Below, in pieces: positions 36,210-47,203 of a DNA stretch of 64,000 bases (position 1 is its first letter; each line of letters opens with the position of its first letter). A program made the translations under genes and the position numbers. The stretch is from Pseudomonas putida (GTDB lineage: Bacteria; Pseudomonadota; Gammaproteobacteria; Pseudomonadales; Pseudomonadaceae): NCBI RefSeq assembly GCF_026625125.1, contig NZ_CP113097.1, positions 1,550,001-1,614,000 of the forward strand, read 5' to 3'. Below the pieces are notes generated by a model. The model saw only the letters and a program-made list of their open reading frames with translations. It did no database searches and was not told the origin of the DNA.

Positions 36210-37663
36210 TTGTGCTGCGTTTGCTACCGGGTGTTTTGATTTGCATGACCGCTTGGCAGGCGATGGCGGTGGAGTCCCAGGGCGAAATGCCAAGAGGTGT
36301 TGCCGCATCGACCTACGCCCTGGACCTCGCAGGGCTCTACCGCGAAGCCCGTCTGGAAGATCCTCGCGTGCTGGCTGCCTACGCCCGGGCGCGTTCGGCG
36401 GCCGAGCAGCAGCGTGAAGCCTTGGGTGGCTTGCTGCCGCAGGTTTCGGCCAACGCCAACTCCAGCCGTGTGTTGCGCAAGAACGAACTGTCGCGCGACA
36501 TTTATAACAACGAAACCTACTCGCTCAGCCTGACCCAGTACCTGTACAACAAGCCGGCCTGGGAGCGTTACCAGAAGTCCAAGAGCGTCAAGGCCCAGAA
36601 AGGCCAGCAGGCCGAGGATACCTTGGCCGAAGCGACAGTCGACCTGGCCAAGCGCTACTTCGTTGCCCTGGCGGCAGACGATGAGCTGGCGCTGGTGCAG
36701 GCCGAGCGCCGCGCCACGCAAAAGAACCTTGACCGCGTCAGCATGATGTTCGACCGGCAAATGGCCAAGATCACCGATAAGCTCGACATGCAGGCGCGTG
36801 TCGATTCGCTGGCGGCGCAAGAGGTCGACGCACGCAACCAGGTGCAGGTCAGCCGTGAGGCATTGGCCGAGATTGTCGGGCGGCCAATCAATGAACCGCT
36901 GAGCCGGGTGCGAAATGATGTGGCACTGCAGGCGCCGACGCGCCCGCTGCAAAGCTGGATTACCCAGGCGGTTGAAACCAACCCGATGCTCAAGGCCTCG
37001 CAAAGCGGCGCCGAGGCGGCCAATGCCGCGGTGCGTGAGGGCAAGGGCGAGCATTATCCTCAGCTGTCTTTGAGTTTGAGTGCACAGCAAAGTGACCAAG
37101 GGTACGACAACACCCAGGCGCCGCGCAGCGACAGTTATGTGGCCACGCTCGGGGTGAAAATCCCAATCTATAGCGGCGGTTCCACTTCTGCCCGGGTGCG
37201 GGGGCTGTATGACGAGCAACTGGCGGCCGAAGAGCAGATGGAAGGCGTTCGCCGCCAAGTGGTCAAAGAAACCACCACGGCGTATCTCACTGCCCAGTCC
37301 AGTGTCGAGAAGATCCGCGCCAACCGTAATGCGTTGTCCTCAGCGCAGAAGTCCAGCGTTGCCGCGCAAAAGGCGTTCACCTACGGCGTGGTCAACGCCG
37401 TGGATGTGCTGACGGCCGTACAGAACGAGTTCAAGGCGCGGCGTGATCTGTTGAGATCGCAATATGATTTCATTACCAACCTGTTCCTGCTCAATCGCTG
37501 GGCAGGGGAGTTGAATCAGGAAAGCGTGGACAACGTGAACGTGTGGTTGAGCCCGGTGCCCGAGACCAGCTTGCCTGGTGGCGATGTGGCCCGTGTTGAT
37601 GGCGCGGCTGCTGCGCGGCCCGTGGCTGGTAAGGCGGTGCAGGGTGCAACTGCGCTGAATTGA
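36206..37663 (+). CDS. TolC-family outer-membrane channel of the type I system
   Basis: 485 residues if ATG 36206 is used. A signal peptide ends at about MAVES after the hydrophobic LLPGVLICMTAWQAMA. The mature part is helical with repeated outer-membrane efflux domains (LYREARLEDPRVLAAYARA; GVVNAVDVLTAVQNEFKARRDLL). The likely translation start is GTG 36212, because GAGGA (36201-36205) lies 6 bases before it but only one base before the ATG. Both give the same signal peptide core. It completes a three-gene secretion operon, whose other two genes are an ABC exporter and an HlyD adaptor. Confidence 0.92.
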   Translation: MIVLRLLPGVLICMTAWQAMAVESQGEMPRGVAASTYALDLAGLYREARLEDPRVLAAYARARSAAEQQREALGGLLPQVSANANSSRVLRKNELSRDIYNNETYSLSLTQYLYNKPAWERYQKSKSVKAQKGQQAEDTLAEATVDLAKRYFVALAADDELALVQAERRATQKNLDRVSMMFDRQMAKITDKLDMQARVDSLAAQEVDARNQVQVSREALAEIVGRPINEPLSRVRNDVALQAPTRPLQSWITQAVETNPMLKASQSGAEAANAAVREGKGEHYPQLSLSLSAQQSDQGYDNTQAPRSDSYVATLGVKIPIYSGGSTSARVRGLYDEQLAAEEQMEGVRRQVVKETTTAYLTAQSSVEKIRANRNALSSAQKSSVAAQKAFTYGVVNAVDVLTAVQNEFKARRDLLRSQYDFITNLFLLNRWAGELNQESVDNVNVWLSPVPETSLPGGDVARVDGAAAARPVAGKAVQGATALN

Positions 37664-37677
37664 GCGCAGGAGTGGGT

Positions 37678-37699
37678 GAGCGCCGCCCGCGCGGCGCTC
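37678..37699. repeat. GC-rich inverted repeat after the TolC gene
   Basis: GAGCGCCGC (37678-37686), CCGC loop, GCGGCGCTC (37691-37699). Almost the same sequence occurs at 46779-46802. It could serve as a terminator for the secretion operon, although no U-tract follows, and looks like a member of a dispersed repeat family. Confidence 0.6.
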
Positions 37700-37887
37700 G
37701 ATCTCGCAGGCCCTGCAAAATCCCTCGCCAGGTACCTGCCCCACCCACCACACCTGCCGCCTAGGCAAAAACTACCGGCTGCCTAACACAAGCTTTTTCT
37801 GAGTCGAGCACATCGCCCAACAGATGTATACTCCGTCACCGAACCTTAACGTGCGCGCGGCAGGAACAGCCCGCGCCGGTCTAATAA

Positions 37888-38960
<1,073 letters not shown>

Positions 38961-38961
<1 letters not shown>

Positions 38962-39857
38962 TGCAAATGGCCAGTAAACGCGCGCTTATCACAGGGGTTC
39001 AGGGGTTCACGGGCCGCTACATGGCGGCCGAGTTGCGAGCCAGTGGCTATGAAGTAGTCGGTACGGGCAGCCAAGTGCTGGATGCCCCGGACTACCACCA
39101 GGTCGATCTCACCGACGGCCCGGCCTTGCGCGCGTTGCTGGCCGAAGTGCAGCCGGATGTCATCGTGCATCTGGCTGCCATTGCGTTTGTCGGGCACGGC
39201 GCAGCCGATGCGTTCTACCAGGTCAACCTGGTCGGCACGCGCAACCTGCTCGAAGCCATCGCAGCCTGCGGCAAAGCACCCGACTGTGTGCTGATTGCCA
39301 GCAGTGCCAACGTATATGGCAATGTTTCCGAAGGGATGCTGGGCGAGCAGACGCCGCCGGCGCCCGCCAATGATTACGCGGTCAGCAAGCTGGCCATGGA
39401 ATACATGGCGCGGTTGTGGTTCGACCGTTTGCCAATCGTCATCACGCGCCCCTTCAATTACACCGGTGTTGGGCAGGCAGAAAACTTCCTGCTGCCCAAG
39501 ATCGTTTCGCACTTCAGCCGCAAGGCAAGCACCATCGAACTGGGCAACCTCGACGTATGGCGCGATTTCAGCGACGTGCGTGCGGTGGTGCAGGCTTACC
39601 GCGGGCTGATCGAAGCGCGCCCGCTGGGGCAGACGGTGAACGTCAGCTCCGGGCAAACCCATTCGCTGCGCGAAGTCATCGCCAAGTGCTCGGCCATTAC
39701 CGGGCATCAGATCGACGTACAGGTGAACCCGGCTTTTGTCCGCGCCAACGAGGTCAAGACCTTGTGCGGCGACAACAGCCTGCTGCGCAGCCTGGTACCC
39801 GGCTGGCAAACCCCGACACTGGATGAAACCCTGGGTTGGATGCTTGCGGGTAAATGA
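38961..39857 (+). CDS. rmd: GDP-6-deoxy-D-lyxo-4-hexulose reductase (GDP-D-rhamnose synthase)
   Basis: Reduces the Gmd product to GDP-D-rhamnose. The 298-residue SDR opens with LITGVQGFTGRYMAAEL. It has HLAAIAFVGH, SSANVYGN and catalytic NDYAVSKLAMEYM, and ends with a family-typical TPTLDETLGWML. Order gmd-rmd followed by two GT4 genes matches the common-polysaccharide (D-rhamnan) locus of P. aeruginosa. The gene overlaps its neighbours by one base upstream and four bases downstream. Confidence 0.93.
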
Positions 39858-40999
39858 AGCTCATCCTTTCCGTCGAGCCGATCCGCTTCCCGCTGACCGG
39901 CATTGGACGCTATACCTACGAACTGGCGTCGCGGCTGCAGAACAGTAGCGAGATCACCGACCTGCAGCTGTTTGCCGGTCGGCGCTTCCTGCCAGGCTTG
40001 CCCCAGCCGTCGGACCAGTCCGATGCCGTGCATGGCCTCAAGCGTTTCGTGCAGAAGAACGCCTTGGCGGTCGAAGCGTATCGCCGGCTGATGCCCTTTT
40101 TGCGCAAGCGGGCCTTGCAGGGCTATGAGCAATTCATCTACCACAGCCCCAACTACTACCTGCCGCCCTTCGCCGGCCGCAGTGTGGCGACCTTCCACGA
40201 CTTGTCGCCATTCACCTGGGCGCACTGCCATGCGCCGCAGATAGCGCGTTACCTGCAAAAAGAGCTCACGCTTACCCTGGAACGCGCCGATGCGTTGATC
40301 ACCGATTCGCACTACACCCGTCAGGAGCTGGCCGATTACTTTGCCTGGCCCATTGAGCGGATCCACGCGGTGCCGCTGGCCAGTTCGCCAGAGTTCTACC
40401 CGCGTAGCCCCGACATGCTGCGCGAAACCCTTGCCCGGCACGGCCTGGAACCGGGCGGTTACAGCCTGTTCGTGGGCACCATCGAGCCGCGCAAGAATAT
40501 CGAAACCTTGCTGGACGCTTACGGCAGGTTGCCGCTGGCGCTACGCCAGCGCTGGCCGCTGATGCTTACCGGCTACCACGGCTGGCGCAGCGAAGCGATC
40601 CACGCCCGTATCGCTCAGGCGCAACAGCAGGGCTGGGCCCGTTACCTGGGGTTCGCTGCCGCCCAAGACCTGCCCTTGCTGTTTGCCGGGGCCCGGTTGT
40701 TCACCTTCCCGTCGCATTACGAAGGGTTCGGCTTGCCCGTGCTCGAAGCCATGAGCTCCGGGGTGCCGGTGGTGTGTTCCAACAGCTCTTCACTGCCTGA
40801 AGTGGCAGGCCAGGCCGCCTTGATGTGCGCGCCCGACGACGTGGACGGGCTCACGGCGTTGTTGCAGCGCGGGCTTGAGGATCAAGCCTGGCGCGCGGCC
40901 GCGGTAGAGCAGGGGCTGCGCCATGCCGCCGGGTTTTCTTGGGAGCGCTGCACACAAGCCACCCTCGAGGTTTACCGCAAAGTCAGGGAAGGGCAATGA
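39854..40999 (+). CDS. wbpY: GT4-family glycosyltransferase, WbpY-like
   Basis: 381-residue GT-B enzyme. Motifs are LTGIGRYTYELASRL at the start, ATFHDLSPF, LITDSHYTR, VGTIEPRKNIETLLDAY for the donor domain and HYEGFGLPVLEAMSSG (E290, E298). It is a close paralog of the gene at 3231. Its place after gmd-rmd suggests GDP-D-rhamnose as donor, as for WbpY in P. aeruginosa common polysaccharide. The symbol rests on context and family, not on an alignment. Confidence 0.8.
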   Translation: MKLILSVEPIRFPLTGIGRYTYELASRLQNSSEITDLQLFAGRRFLPGLPQPSDQSDAVHGLKRFVQKNALAVEAYRRLMPFLRKRALQGYEQFIYHSPNYYLPPFAGRSVATFHDLSPFTWAHCHAPQIARYLQKELTLTLERADALITDSHYTRQELADYFAWPIERIHAVPLASSPEFYPRSPDMLRETLARHGLEPGGYSLFVGTIEPRKNIETLLDAYGRLPLALRQRWPLMLTGYHGWRSEAIHARIAQAQQQGWARYLGFAAAQDLPLLFAGARLFTFPSHYEGFGLPVLEAMSSGVPVVCSNSSSLPEVAGQAALMCAPDDVDGLTALLQRGLEDQAWRAAAVEQGLRHAAGFSWERCTQATLEVYRKVREGQ

Positions 41000-42126
41000 T
41001 CAAGGTTCTGCATTTTTTCAAGACCTACTACCCCGACTCCATGGGCGGTATCGAGCAGGTCATTTTCCAGATCGCCGAAGGTTGCCGAGCCGAGGGTATC
41101 GATTCGCAAGTGCTCTACCTCAGCAACCGTGGGGCGGCGCGCAACCAGCCGGTGGCCAACCACCTGGCCCACCGCGCCAAGCTTGACCTGCACGTGGCCT
41201 CTACCGGCTTCTCGCTGTCGGCCCTCAAGGACTTCACCGAGCTGGCCAGGGAGGCGGATATCGTCCATTACCATTTCCCCTGGCCCTACATGGACCTTGT
41301 GCATTTCATGGCACGGGTGAACAAGCCGTCCGTGGTGAGCTACCACTCGGATATCGTCAAGCAGAAGTGGTTGCTCAAACTCTATCAGCCTTTGATGCAC
41401 CGTTTTTTCCAGAGCGTGGACCGGGTTGTCGCATCCTCGCCCAACTATGCCGCGCATAGCCCGGTGCTGACGCGCTTCAAAGACAAGGTCTCGATCATCC
41501 CCTATGGCCTGGACCGGTCGACCTACCCCAAGGCATCCGCGCAAAAGCTGGCGTACTGGCGCGCGCGGTTGGGTGAGCGGTTTTTCCTGTTCGTCGGCGC
41601 GTTGCGCTACTACAAGGGCCTGGACCACTTGCTGCAGGCCGCGCAACTCAATGGCTTGCCAGTGGCGATCATGGGCGGCGGCTTCCTCGAAGGGCAGCTC
41701 AAGCAGCAGGCCGCCGAACTGGGGTTGGACAATGTGCACTTTCTCGGCGGCCTGCCCGATGAAGACAAAGCCGCGCTGCTGGAGCTGTGCTACGGCTTCG
41801 TGTTCCCGTCGCACCTGCGCTCCGAGTCGTTCGGCATTTCGCTGCTGGAGGCGGCCATGTATAGCAAGCCGCTGATTTCTTGTGAAATGGGTTCGGGTAC
41901 CACGTTCATCAACCTGGCCGATCAGACCGGGCTGGTAGTGCCGCCACGGGATGCCACGGCGTTGGCACAGGCCATGCAGCGCCTGTGGGACACCCCAGCC
42001 ATGGCCCAGGCCATGGGGGCCAAAGCGTTGCAGCGCTATGAAGAGGTCTTTACCGCACCTTTGATGGCCGCCTCATACGCTGAGCTTTACCGTAGCCTGT
42101 TACAAGGCAGGCAAGGCCCCGCCTGA
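40996..42126 (+). CDS. wbpZ: GT4-family glycosyltransferase, WbpZ-like
   Basis: 376 residues from ATG 40996, overlapping the previous stop by four bases. The start is VLHFFKTYYPDSMGGIEQVI; an acceptor-domain motif is HYHFPWPYMD. The donor domain begins FVGALRYYKGLDHLLQAA and the EX7E-type loop is SESFGISLLEAAMYSKPLI. In P. aeruginosa WbpZ adds the first D-rhamnose to the primed lipid carrier; the same role is likely here. Longer in-frame starts lie within the previous gene and are rejected. Confidence 0.8.
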   Translation: MIKVLHFFKTYYPDSMGGIEQVIFQIAEGCRAEGIDSQVLYLSNRGAARNQPVANHLAHRAKLDLHVASTGFSLSALKDFTELAREADIVHYHFPWPYMDLVHFMARVNKPSVVSYHSDIVKQKWLLKLYQPLMHRFFQSVDRVVASSPNYAAHSPVLTRFKDKVSIIPYGLDRSTYPKASAQKLAYWRARLGERFFLFVGALRYYKGLDHLLQAAQLNGLPVAIMGGGFLEGQLKQQAAELGLDNVHFLGGLPDEDKAALLELCYGFVFPSHLRSESFGISLLEAAMYSKPLISCEMGSGTTFINLADQTGLVVPPRDATALAQAMQRLWDTPAMAQAMGAKALQRYEEVFTAPLMAASYAELYRSLLQGRQGPA

Positions 42127-42184
42127 TTCCCACGGGCCGTTTGCACTTGCACTATTGTTACGCCTGCGGGCTGGATGTTCACTC

Positions 42185-43153
42185 ATGGATAGACAAACCA
42201 TTCTCGTCACCGGCGCCAGCGGTTTTGTCGGCAGCGCGCTCTGCCACAGGCTGGCTTCAATCGGCGTGTACGGCCCTCGGGCGGCTTTGCGCCGTGCTGG
42301 GACGGGGCCGGCGGACATACCGGCGGTCAACGTAGGCGACCTGGCCGCCACGACGGATTGGGCTGAAGCCTTGGCCGGGGTGGACGCCGTGGTGCATGCC
42401 GCCGCGCGCGTGCACGTCATGAAAGAAACCGCCGCCGATAGCCTGGCCGCGTTCCGCCGGGTCAATGTCGAGGGCACGCTCAACCTCGCCCGGCAAGCAG
42501 CAGCGGCGGGGGTACGGCGCTTCGTGTTCATCAGCTCGGTCAAGGTCAACGGCGAGGCCAGTATTCCGGGCCAGCCCTTGCGTGCCGATGATGCAGCCAT
42601 GCCGCTGGATGCCTATGGCATTTCCAAACATGAAGCAGAGCAGGGGTTATGCCAGGTAGCCGTGGCCACCGGTATGGAGATCGTGATTATTCGGCCGGTA
42701 CTGGTCTATGGCCCAGGGGTCAAAGCCAACTTCCACAGCATGATGCGCTGGGTGCAGCGCGGGGTGCCGTTGCCATTGGGGGCTGTCGATAACCGTCGCA
42801 GCCTGGTCTCGGTGCAAAACCTCGTAGATCTTGTGGTTACCTGCATCGATCACCCTCAGGCCCGTAACCAGACTTTCATGGCCAGCGATGGCGAGGATGT
42901 GTCCTTGAGCGAGCTGTTGCGGGCCTTGGGGCGTGCGCTCGGCCGCCCGGCGCGACTGTTGCCGGTGCCCCCAGCCCTGCTCCAGAGCGCTGCCAATCTG
43001 GTTGGCCGGCACGACCTGGCCCAGCGTTTGCTAGGGTCGTTGCAGGTAGATATTGCCAAGAATCAGCTGCTGCTGGGCTGGCGCCCCCCGTTCACCTTGC
43101 AGCAGGGGCTTGACGCCACCGCCCGCGCTTTTCTGGAAGGCCACCGCCCATGA
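42185..43153 (+). CDS. UDP-sugar reductase/epimerase (WbpK/WbpV-like SDR)
   Basis: 322-residue extended SDR with ILVTGASGFVGSALCHRL, VVHAAARVHVMKE, ISSVKVNGE and catalytic DAYGISKHEAEQGL. This set matches the WbpK/WbpV branch that reduces the 4-keto sugar made by WbpM to UDP-FucNAc or UDP-QuiNAc. The next two genes are wbpL and wbpM, so the three probably supply and load the first sugar. Start ATG 42185 has only a weak ribosome-binding site. It overlaps wbpL by four bases. Confidence 0.87.
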   Translation: MDRQTILVTGASGFVGSALCHRLASIGVYGPRAALRRAGTGPADIPAVNVGDLAATTDWAEALAGVDAVVHAAARVHVMKETAADSLAAFRRVNVEGTLNLARQAAAAGVRRFVFISSVKVNGEASIPGQPLRADDAAMPLDAYGISKHEAEQGLCQVAVATGMEIVIIRPVLVYGPGVKANFHSMMRWVQRGVPLPLGAVDNRRSLVSVQNLVDLVVTCIDHPQARNQTFMASDGEDVSLSELLRALGRALGRPARLLPVPPALLQSAANLVGRHDLAQRLLGSLQVDIAKNQLLLGWRPPFTLQQGLDATARAFLEGHRP

Positions 43154-44154
43154 TATGGCTGATTATCGCTGCTGGCCTCATTTCACTTGCCCTGACCGCA
43201 GGGCTTCGGCGTTACGCGCTGGCGCGCAGCTTGCTGGACATCCCCAATGCGCGCAGTTCGCACACCTTGCCCACGCCACGCGGTGGCGGCCTGGCGTTCG
43301 TCATTACATTCCTGGCCGCCCTGCTGGTGCTGGGGTGGAGCGGGGTGGTCCCGTTCCGATTGCTGGTCGGCCTGCTCGGGGCCGGGGGGCTGGTGGCGCT
43401 GATCGGCTTCATGGATGACCACGGGCATATCGCCGCACGCTGGCGCTTGCTCGGCCACTTTGTAGCGGCCGCCTGGGGGTTGTACTGGTTGGGGGGCATG
43501 CCTGCGATTACGCTGTTCGGCCTACCGCTGGACATTGCCTGGCTGAGCGCTATCCTCGCCGCGTTGTACCTGGTCTGGCTGTTGAACCTCTATAACTTCA
43601 TGGATGGCATCGACGGTATCGCCAGTATCGAGGCCATTTGCGTGTGCCTCGGCGGTTGCCTGCTCTACGCGATTACCGGTCACCCACAGGCGATCGGGTT
43701 GCCGTTGCTGCTGGCGGCGACGGTGGCGGGTTTCCTGGCCTGGAACTTCCCCCCGGCGCGGATCTTCATGGGCGATGCCGGCAGTGGTTTCCTGGGTATC
43801 GTACTGGGCCTTCTGGCACTGCAGGCAGCCTGGATAAACCCGCTATTATTCTGGGGGTGGTTAATACTTATGGGTGTGTTCGTGGTCGATGCCACGTTCA
43901 CATTGGGGCGGCGCCTGTTGCGGGGCGAAAAAGTCTATGAAGCCCATCGCAGCCATGCCTACCAATATGCGTCACGGCAGTACGGCAGCCATCTACCCGT
44001 CAGCCTGGCGGTGGCGGCCATCAATATCGGCTGGTTGCTGCCCGTGGCTGCAGCCGTGCTGCTGTTCAAGCTTGATGGCGCAGCGGGAACCTTGATTGCC
44101 TACGCGCCTCTTACACTGCTGGCGATCAAGTATCGCGCAGGCGAACGCGAATAA
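43150..44154 (+). CDS. wbpL: Undecaprenyl-phosphate sugar-1-phosphate transferase (WbpL/WecA family)
   Basis: Polytopic inner-membrane enzyme that starts O-chain synthesis by placing a GlcNAc- or FucNAc/QuiNAc-1-phosphate on undecaprenyl phosphate. About ten hydrophobic segments over 334 residues. Family motifs are SSHTLPTPRGGG, GFMDDHGHI, YNFMDGIDGIAS (catalytic aspartates) and FMGDAGSGFLG. HRSHAYQYA near the C-terminus is the family HxHxx-like block. It overlaps the upstream reductase by four bases and precedes wbpM by 44 bases. Confidence 0.94.
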   Translation: MIWLIIAAGLISLALTAGLRRYALARSLLDIPNARSSHTLPTPRGGGLAFVITFLAALLVLGWSGVVPFRLLVGLLGAGGLVALIGFMDDHGHIAARWRLLGHFVAAAWGLYWLGGMPAITLFGLPLDIAWLSAILAALYLVWLLNLYNFMDGIDGIASIEAICVCLGGCLLYAITGHPQAIGLPLLLAATVAGFLAWNFPPARIFMGDAGSGFLGIVLGLLALQAAWINPLLFWGWLILMGVFVVDATFTLGRRLLRGEKVYEAHRSHAYQYASRQYGSHLPVSLAVAAINIGWLLPVAAAVLLFKLDGAAGTLIAYAPLTLLAIKYRAGERE

Positions 44155-44198
44155 CATGGCCAGAGTGGGCTGGGGCATATGTGGCTTAGGAGAACCGG

Positions 44199-46208
44199 AT
44201 GAGTGACGCGAATAAAGACAGGGTGCGCCAGTACCTGGTGAACCTGTCCCGGCGTCAGAAGCGCCTGATACAGGTGTGCACCGACGTCGTGCTTATCTGG
44301 TTTGCCCTGTGGCTGTCGTTCATCGTGCGCCTGGGCATCGATGAAATGTACAACCCCATCATCGAACACACCTGGCTGTTCCTGGCTGCGCCGATCGTGG
44401 CTATTCCGCTGTTCATCCGCTTTGGCATGTACCGCGCGGTGATGCGCTACTTTGGCAATGATGCGCTGGTTGCCATCATCAAGGCGGTTACCTTGTCCTC
44501 CTTGATACTCGCTGTGGTGGTCTACTGGTACAGCAACCATCAGGTCATCGTGCCGCGTTCGATCATTTTCAATTACTGGTGGCTGAGCCTGGTCATCATG
44601 GGCGGCTTGCGCCTGATCATGCGCCAGTATTTCCTCGGCGACTGGTTCAGCGGTGCTCATCAAATCCCTTTTACCAACCGTGACGATGGCCAGGTCAAAG
44701 TCGCCATTTACGGCGCTGGCACGGCCGGCAACCAGTTGCTGGCGGCATTGCGCATGGGGCGTGTGATGCGTCCTGTGGCCTTCATCGACGATGACGGCGA
44801 CCTGGCCAACCGGGTCATCTCCGGCCTGCAGGTGTACAAGCCCAAGCACCTTGACCAGATGATCAAAGAAACCGGCGCCCAGGAAATACTCCTGGCGCTG
44901 CCAACCGCTTCACGCGCGCGGCGTAAAGAGATTCTCGCCTTCCTCGAGCCTTACCCCTTGCATGTGCGCAGTGTGCCGGCGTTTGCCGACCTGGCCAGTG
45001 GCCGGGTAAAAGTCGATGACATCCAGGACGTCGACATTGCCGACCTGCTGGGGCGCGACCCGGTGCCGGCGCAGGATGAACTGCTTTGGCGGTGCAACAA
45101 GAAGCGTACCGTGCTGGTGACTGGCGCGGGCGGCTCGATCGGCTCCGAGCTGTGCCGGCAGATCATCGGGCTGGAACCCAAGACCCTGCTGCTGTTCGAC
45201 CACAGCGAATTCAACCTGTACAGCATCCTCACCGAGCTTGAGCAGCGCATTACGCGCGAGTCTCTGGCGGTGCAGTTGCTGCCGATCCTAGGCTCGGTGC
45301 GTAACCAGCAGCACCTGGCCGATGTGATGAGCACCTGGCGGGTGGACACCGTGTATCACGCTGCGGCCTACAAGCACGTACCCATGGTCGAGCACAACGT
45401 GGCCGAAGGCATTCTCAACAATGTGTTTGGCACGCTGTGCACGGCGCAGGCCGCGCTGCAGACGGGCGTGGCCAACTTTGTGCTGATCTCCACCGACAAG
45501 GCCGTGCGCCCGACCAACGTGATGGGCAGCTCCAAGCGGCTGGCCGAGCTGATCCTGCAGGCGCTGAGCCGCGAAGCGGCGCCGGTGATGTACGGCGACA
45601 GCAGCAAGATTTCCCGGGTGAACAAAACCCGCTTCACCATGGTGCGCTTCGGCAATGTGCTGGGTTCTTCCGGTTCTGTGATTCCGTTGTTCCACCAGCA
45701 GATCAAAGCCGGGGGGCCGCTGACGGTGACCCACCCGAAGATAACCCGCTATTTCATGACCATTCCCGAGGCTGCGCAGCTGGTGGTGCAGGCGGGGGCG
45801 ATGGGGCAGGGGGGCGATGTGTTCGTGCTGGACATGGGCGAGCCGGTGAAAATCGTCGAACTGGCAGAAAAGATGGTCCACCTGTCGGGCTTCAGTGTGC
45901 GCAGCCCGGATAACCCGCACGGTGACATCGCCATCGAGTTCAGTGGGCTACGGCCCGGCGAGAAGCTTTATGAAGAGCTGCTGATTGGCGATGACGTTTC
46001 CCCTACGGCCCACCCGATGATCATGGCTGCCAACGAAGACTTCATCGTCTGGGAAGTATTGCGCGAGCGCTTGGCCGTGCTGTTCAAGGCAGTGGCCGAA
46101 GATGACTTTACCCGCGTGCGGCAACTGCTGCGCGAACTGGTCAGCGGCTACTCGCCAGAGGGTGACATCGTCGACTGGGTTTACCAGCAGCAGCGCCGGG
46201 ACCGTTAG
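44199..46208 (+). CDS. wbpM: UDP-GlcNAc C6 dehydratase, membrane-anchored
   Basis: 669-residue WbpM/CapD protein. Four hydrophobic segments lie in the first 150 residues, then a Rossmann-like domain, then the catalytic SDR domain starting at TGAGGSIGSELC (about 308-319). The active-site set is ISTDKAVRPTNVMGSSKR: Met 442 replaces the usual Tyr, with Lys 446, the SMK arrangement known for WbpM. It makes the UDP-4-keto-6-deoxy-GlcNAc used by the reductase at 42185. In pseudomonads wbpM marks the conserved end of the O-antigen locus. Confidence 0.96.
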   Translation: MSDANKDRVRQYLVNLSRRQKRLIQVCTDVVLIWFALWLSFIVRLGIDEMYNPIIEHTWLFLAAPIVAIPLFIRFGMYRAVMRYFGNDALVAIIKAVTLSSLILAVVVYWYSNHQVIVPRSIIFNYWWLSLVIMGGLRLIMRQYFLGDWFSGAHQIPFTNRDDGQVKVAIYGAGTAGNQLLAALRMGRVMRPVAFIDDDGDLANRVISGLQVYKPKHLDQMIKETGAQEILLALPTASRARRKEILAFLEPYPLHVRSVPAFADLASGRVKVDDIQDVDIADLLGRDPVPAQDELLWRCNKKRTVLVTGAGGSIGSELCRQIIGLEPKTLLLFDHSEFNLYSILTELEQRITRESLAVQLLPILGSVRNQQHLADVMSTWRVDTVYHAAAYKHVPMVEHNVAEGILNNVFGTLCTAQAALQTGVANFVLISTDKAVRPTNVMGSSKRLAELILQALSREAAPVMYGDSSKISRVNKTRFTMVRFGNVLGSSGSVIPLFHQQIKAGGPLTVTHPKITRYFMTIPEAAQLVVQAGAMGQGGDVFVLDMGEPVKIVELAEKMVHLSGFSVRSPDNPHGDIAIEFSGLRPGEKLYEELLIGDDVSPTAHPMIMAANEDFIVWEVLRERLAVLFKAVAEDDFTRVRQLLRELVSGYSPEGDIVDWVYQQQRRDR

Positions 46209-46246
46209 CACTGCCCTTGCTCTTTCAATGCGCTGGGCACCTTCCT

Positions 46247-46277
46247 ACAGCTGACGCCATTGTGTGCTGTCAGCTGT
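46247..46277 (+). terminator. Hairpin after wbpM
   Basis: ACAGCTGAC (46247-46255) and GTCAGCTGT (46269-46277) form a 9-bp stem with a 13-base loop, followed by TGAATTTGG. The U-tract is weak. Confidence 0.4.
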
Positions 46278-46394
46278 TGAATTTGGTAACCAATCCCTTG
46301 ATCCGCGGGCTTTCTCAGGGGCCTTCGAGCCGTTAGTTTTACCGGGCAGCCAAGGAAACGCTGCCTCGTAAACTTTCTCGAAGGAGTGTCCACA

Positions 46395-46727
46395 ATGCGT
46401 AATATCGTTCTTTCCTACCTGTTCCTGCCACTGTTCGCGGGCCTGTCCATGGCGACCAGCGCCGCGCCGGCAGCCAGCGCAATGATGGCCGAGCCGGCAC
46501 CTGTGGTGGCTCAAGCGGCGGCCTCGGCTGGCCGGCTGAACTTGAACAGTGCAGATGCAATCACGTTGCAGCAGGGCCTCAACGGCATCGGTAAGGCCAA
46601 GGCTGAAGCGATCGTCGCATACCGGGATGCGCATGGGCCATTTGCGTCGGTGGACGAGTTACTGGAGATCAAGGGCATCGGCAAGGCGCTGCTCGAGCGC
46701 AATCGTGACAAGTTGACGGTGGAGTAG
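46395..46727 (+). CDS. ComEA-like helix-hairpin-helix DNA-binding protein
   Basis: 110-residue exported protein. A signal peptide (NIVLSYLFLPLFAGLSMA) is followed by an alanine-rich linker and a double helix-hairpin-helix domain from about residue 45, beginning LNLNSADAITLQQGLNGIG and containing LEIKGIGKALLERN. Family members bind double-stranded DNA in the periplasm. AAGGAG at 46381-46386 fixes ATG 46395. It commonly follows wbpM in pseudomonads. Confidence 0.9.
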   Translation: MRNIVLSYLFLPLFAGLSMATSAAPAASAMMAEPAPVVAQAAASAGRLNLNSADAITLQQGLNGIGKAKAEAIVAYRDAHGPFASVDELLEIKGIGKALLERNRDKLTVE

Positions 46728-46778
46728 GGGGCACTGTCATCCGCTAGCCTGTCTTGCTTGTACTAGCGCCCTTGAGTT

Positions 46779-46802
46779 CGAGCGCCGCCCGCGCGGCACT
46801 CG
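46779..46802. repeat. Second copy of the GC-rich inverted repeat
   Basis: CGAGCGCCGC, CCGC loop, GCGGCACTCG, one mismatch in the stem. It shares 17 consecutive bases with the repeat at 37678-37699. It lies between the ComEA-like gene and the small gene on the other strand. Confidence 0.6.
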
Positions 46803-46852
46803 AGCTACGCAACCCCAAATACGCAGGGCATTCAAAACACCGTACCCTAGGC

Positions 46853-47020
46853 CTACCGATCCCGCGCATCCTTGGCATCCGCCTCGGCATTGCGCTCGTG
46901 TACCTTCTTCAACTGCTCGTCGGTCAAGGGCAGTTTCTTCGCCGTATCGCGCAACATCATCAACCCGCCCACGATCGAGCCAAGGGCTAAGATCAGTATC
47001 AGCCAGGCATACCAAGGCAT
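46853..47020 (-). CDS. Small membrane protein, DUF2897-like
   Basis: 55 residues from ATG 47020, with AGGAG about 8 bases upstream. One membrane helix at about 5-24 (YAWLILILALGSIVGGLMML) is followed by a charged tail rich in Lys, Asp and Arg. This matches the small DUF2897 family of pseudomonads next to pyrF. Function unknown. Confidence 0.75.
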   Translation of the reverse strand: MPWYAWLILILALGSIVGGLMMLRDTAKKLPLTDEQLKKVHERNAEADAKDARDR

Positions 47021-47203
47021 GGGGTTATCTCCTGTGATCGCACACAACGTGGCGTGTATGCATGTTGAGCAATGGCCGTATTCATTGGTTCAATTATAGG
47101 AGCCGGGCACGGCCTGGCCAAATCTGCTGATCCGCGGCCCCCAAAGCCTGGGCCACTTCGTTTACAATGCGCGCCGTTTACGACTTGCCAAGAGACCCCG
47201 ACC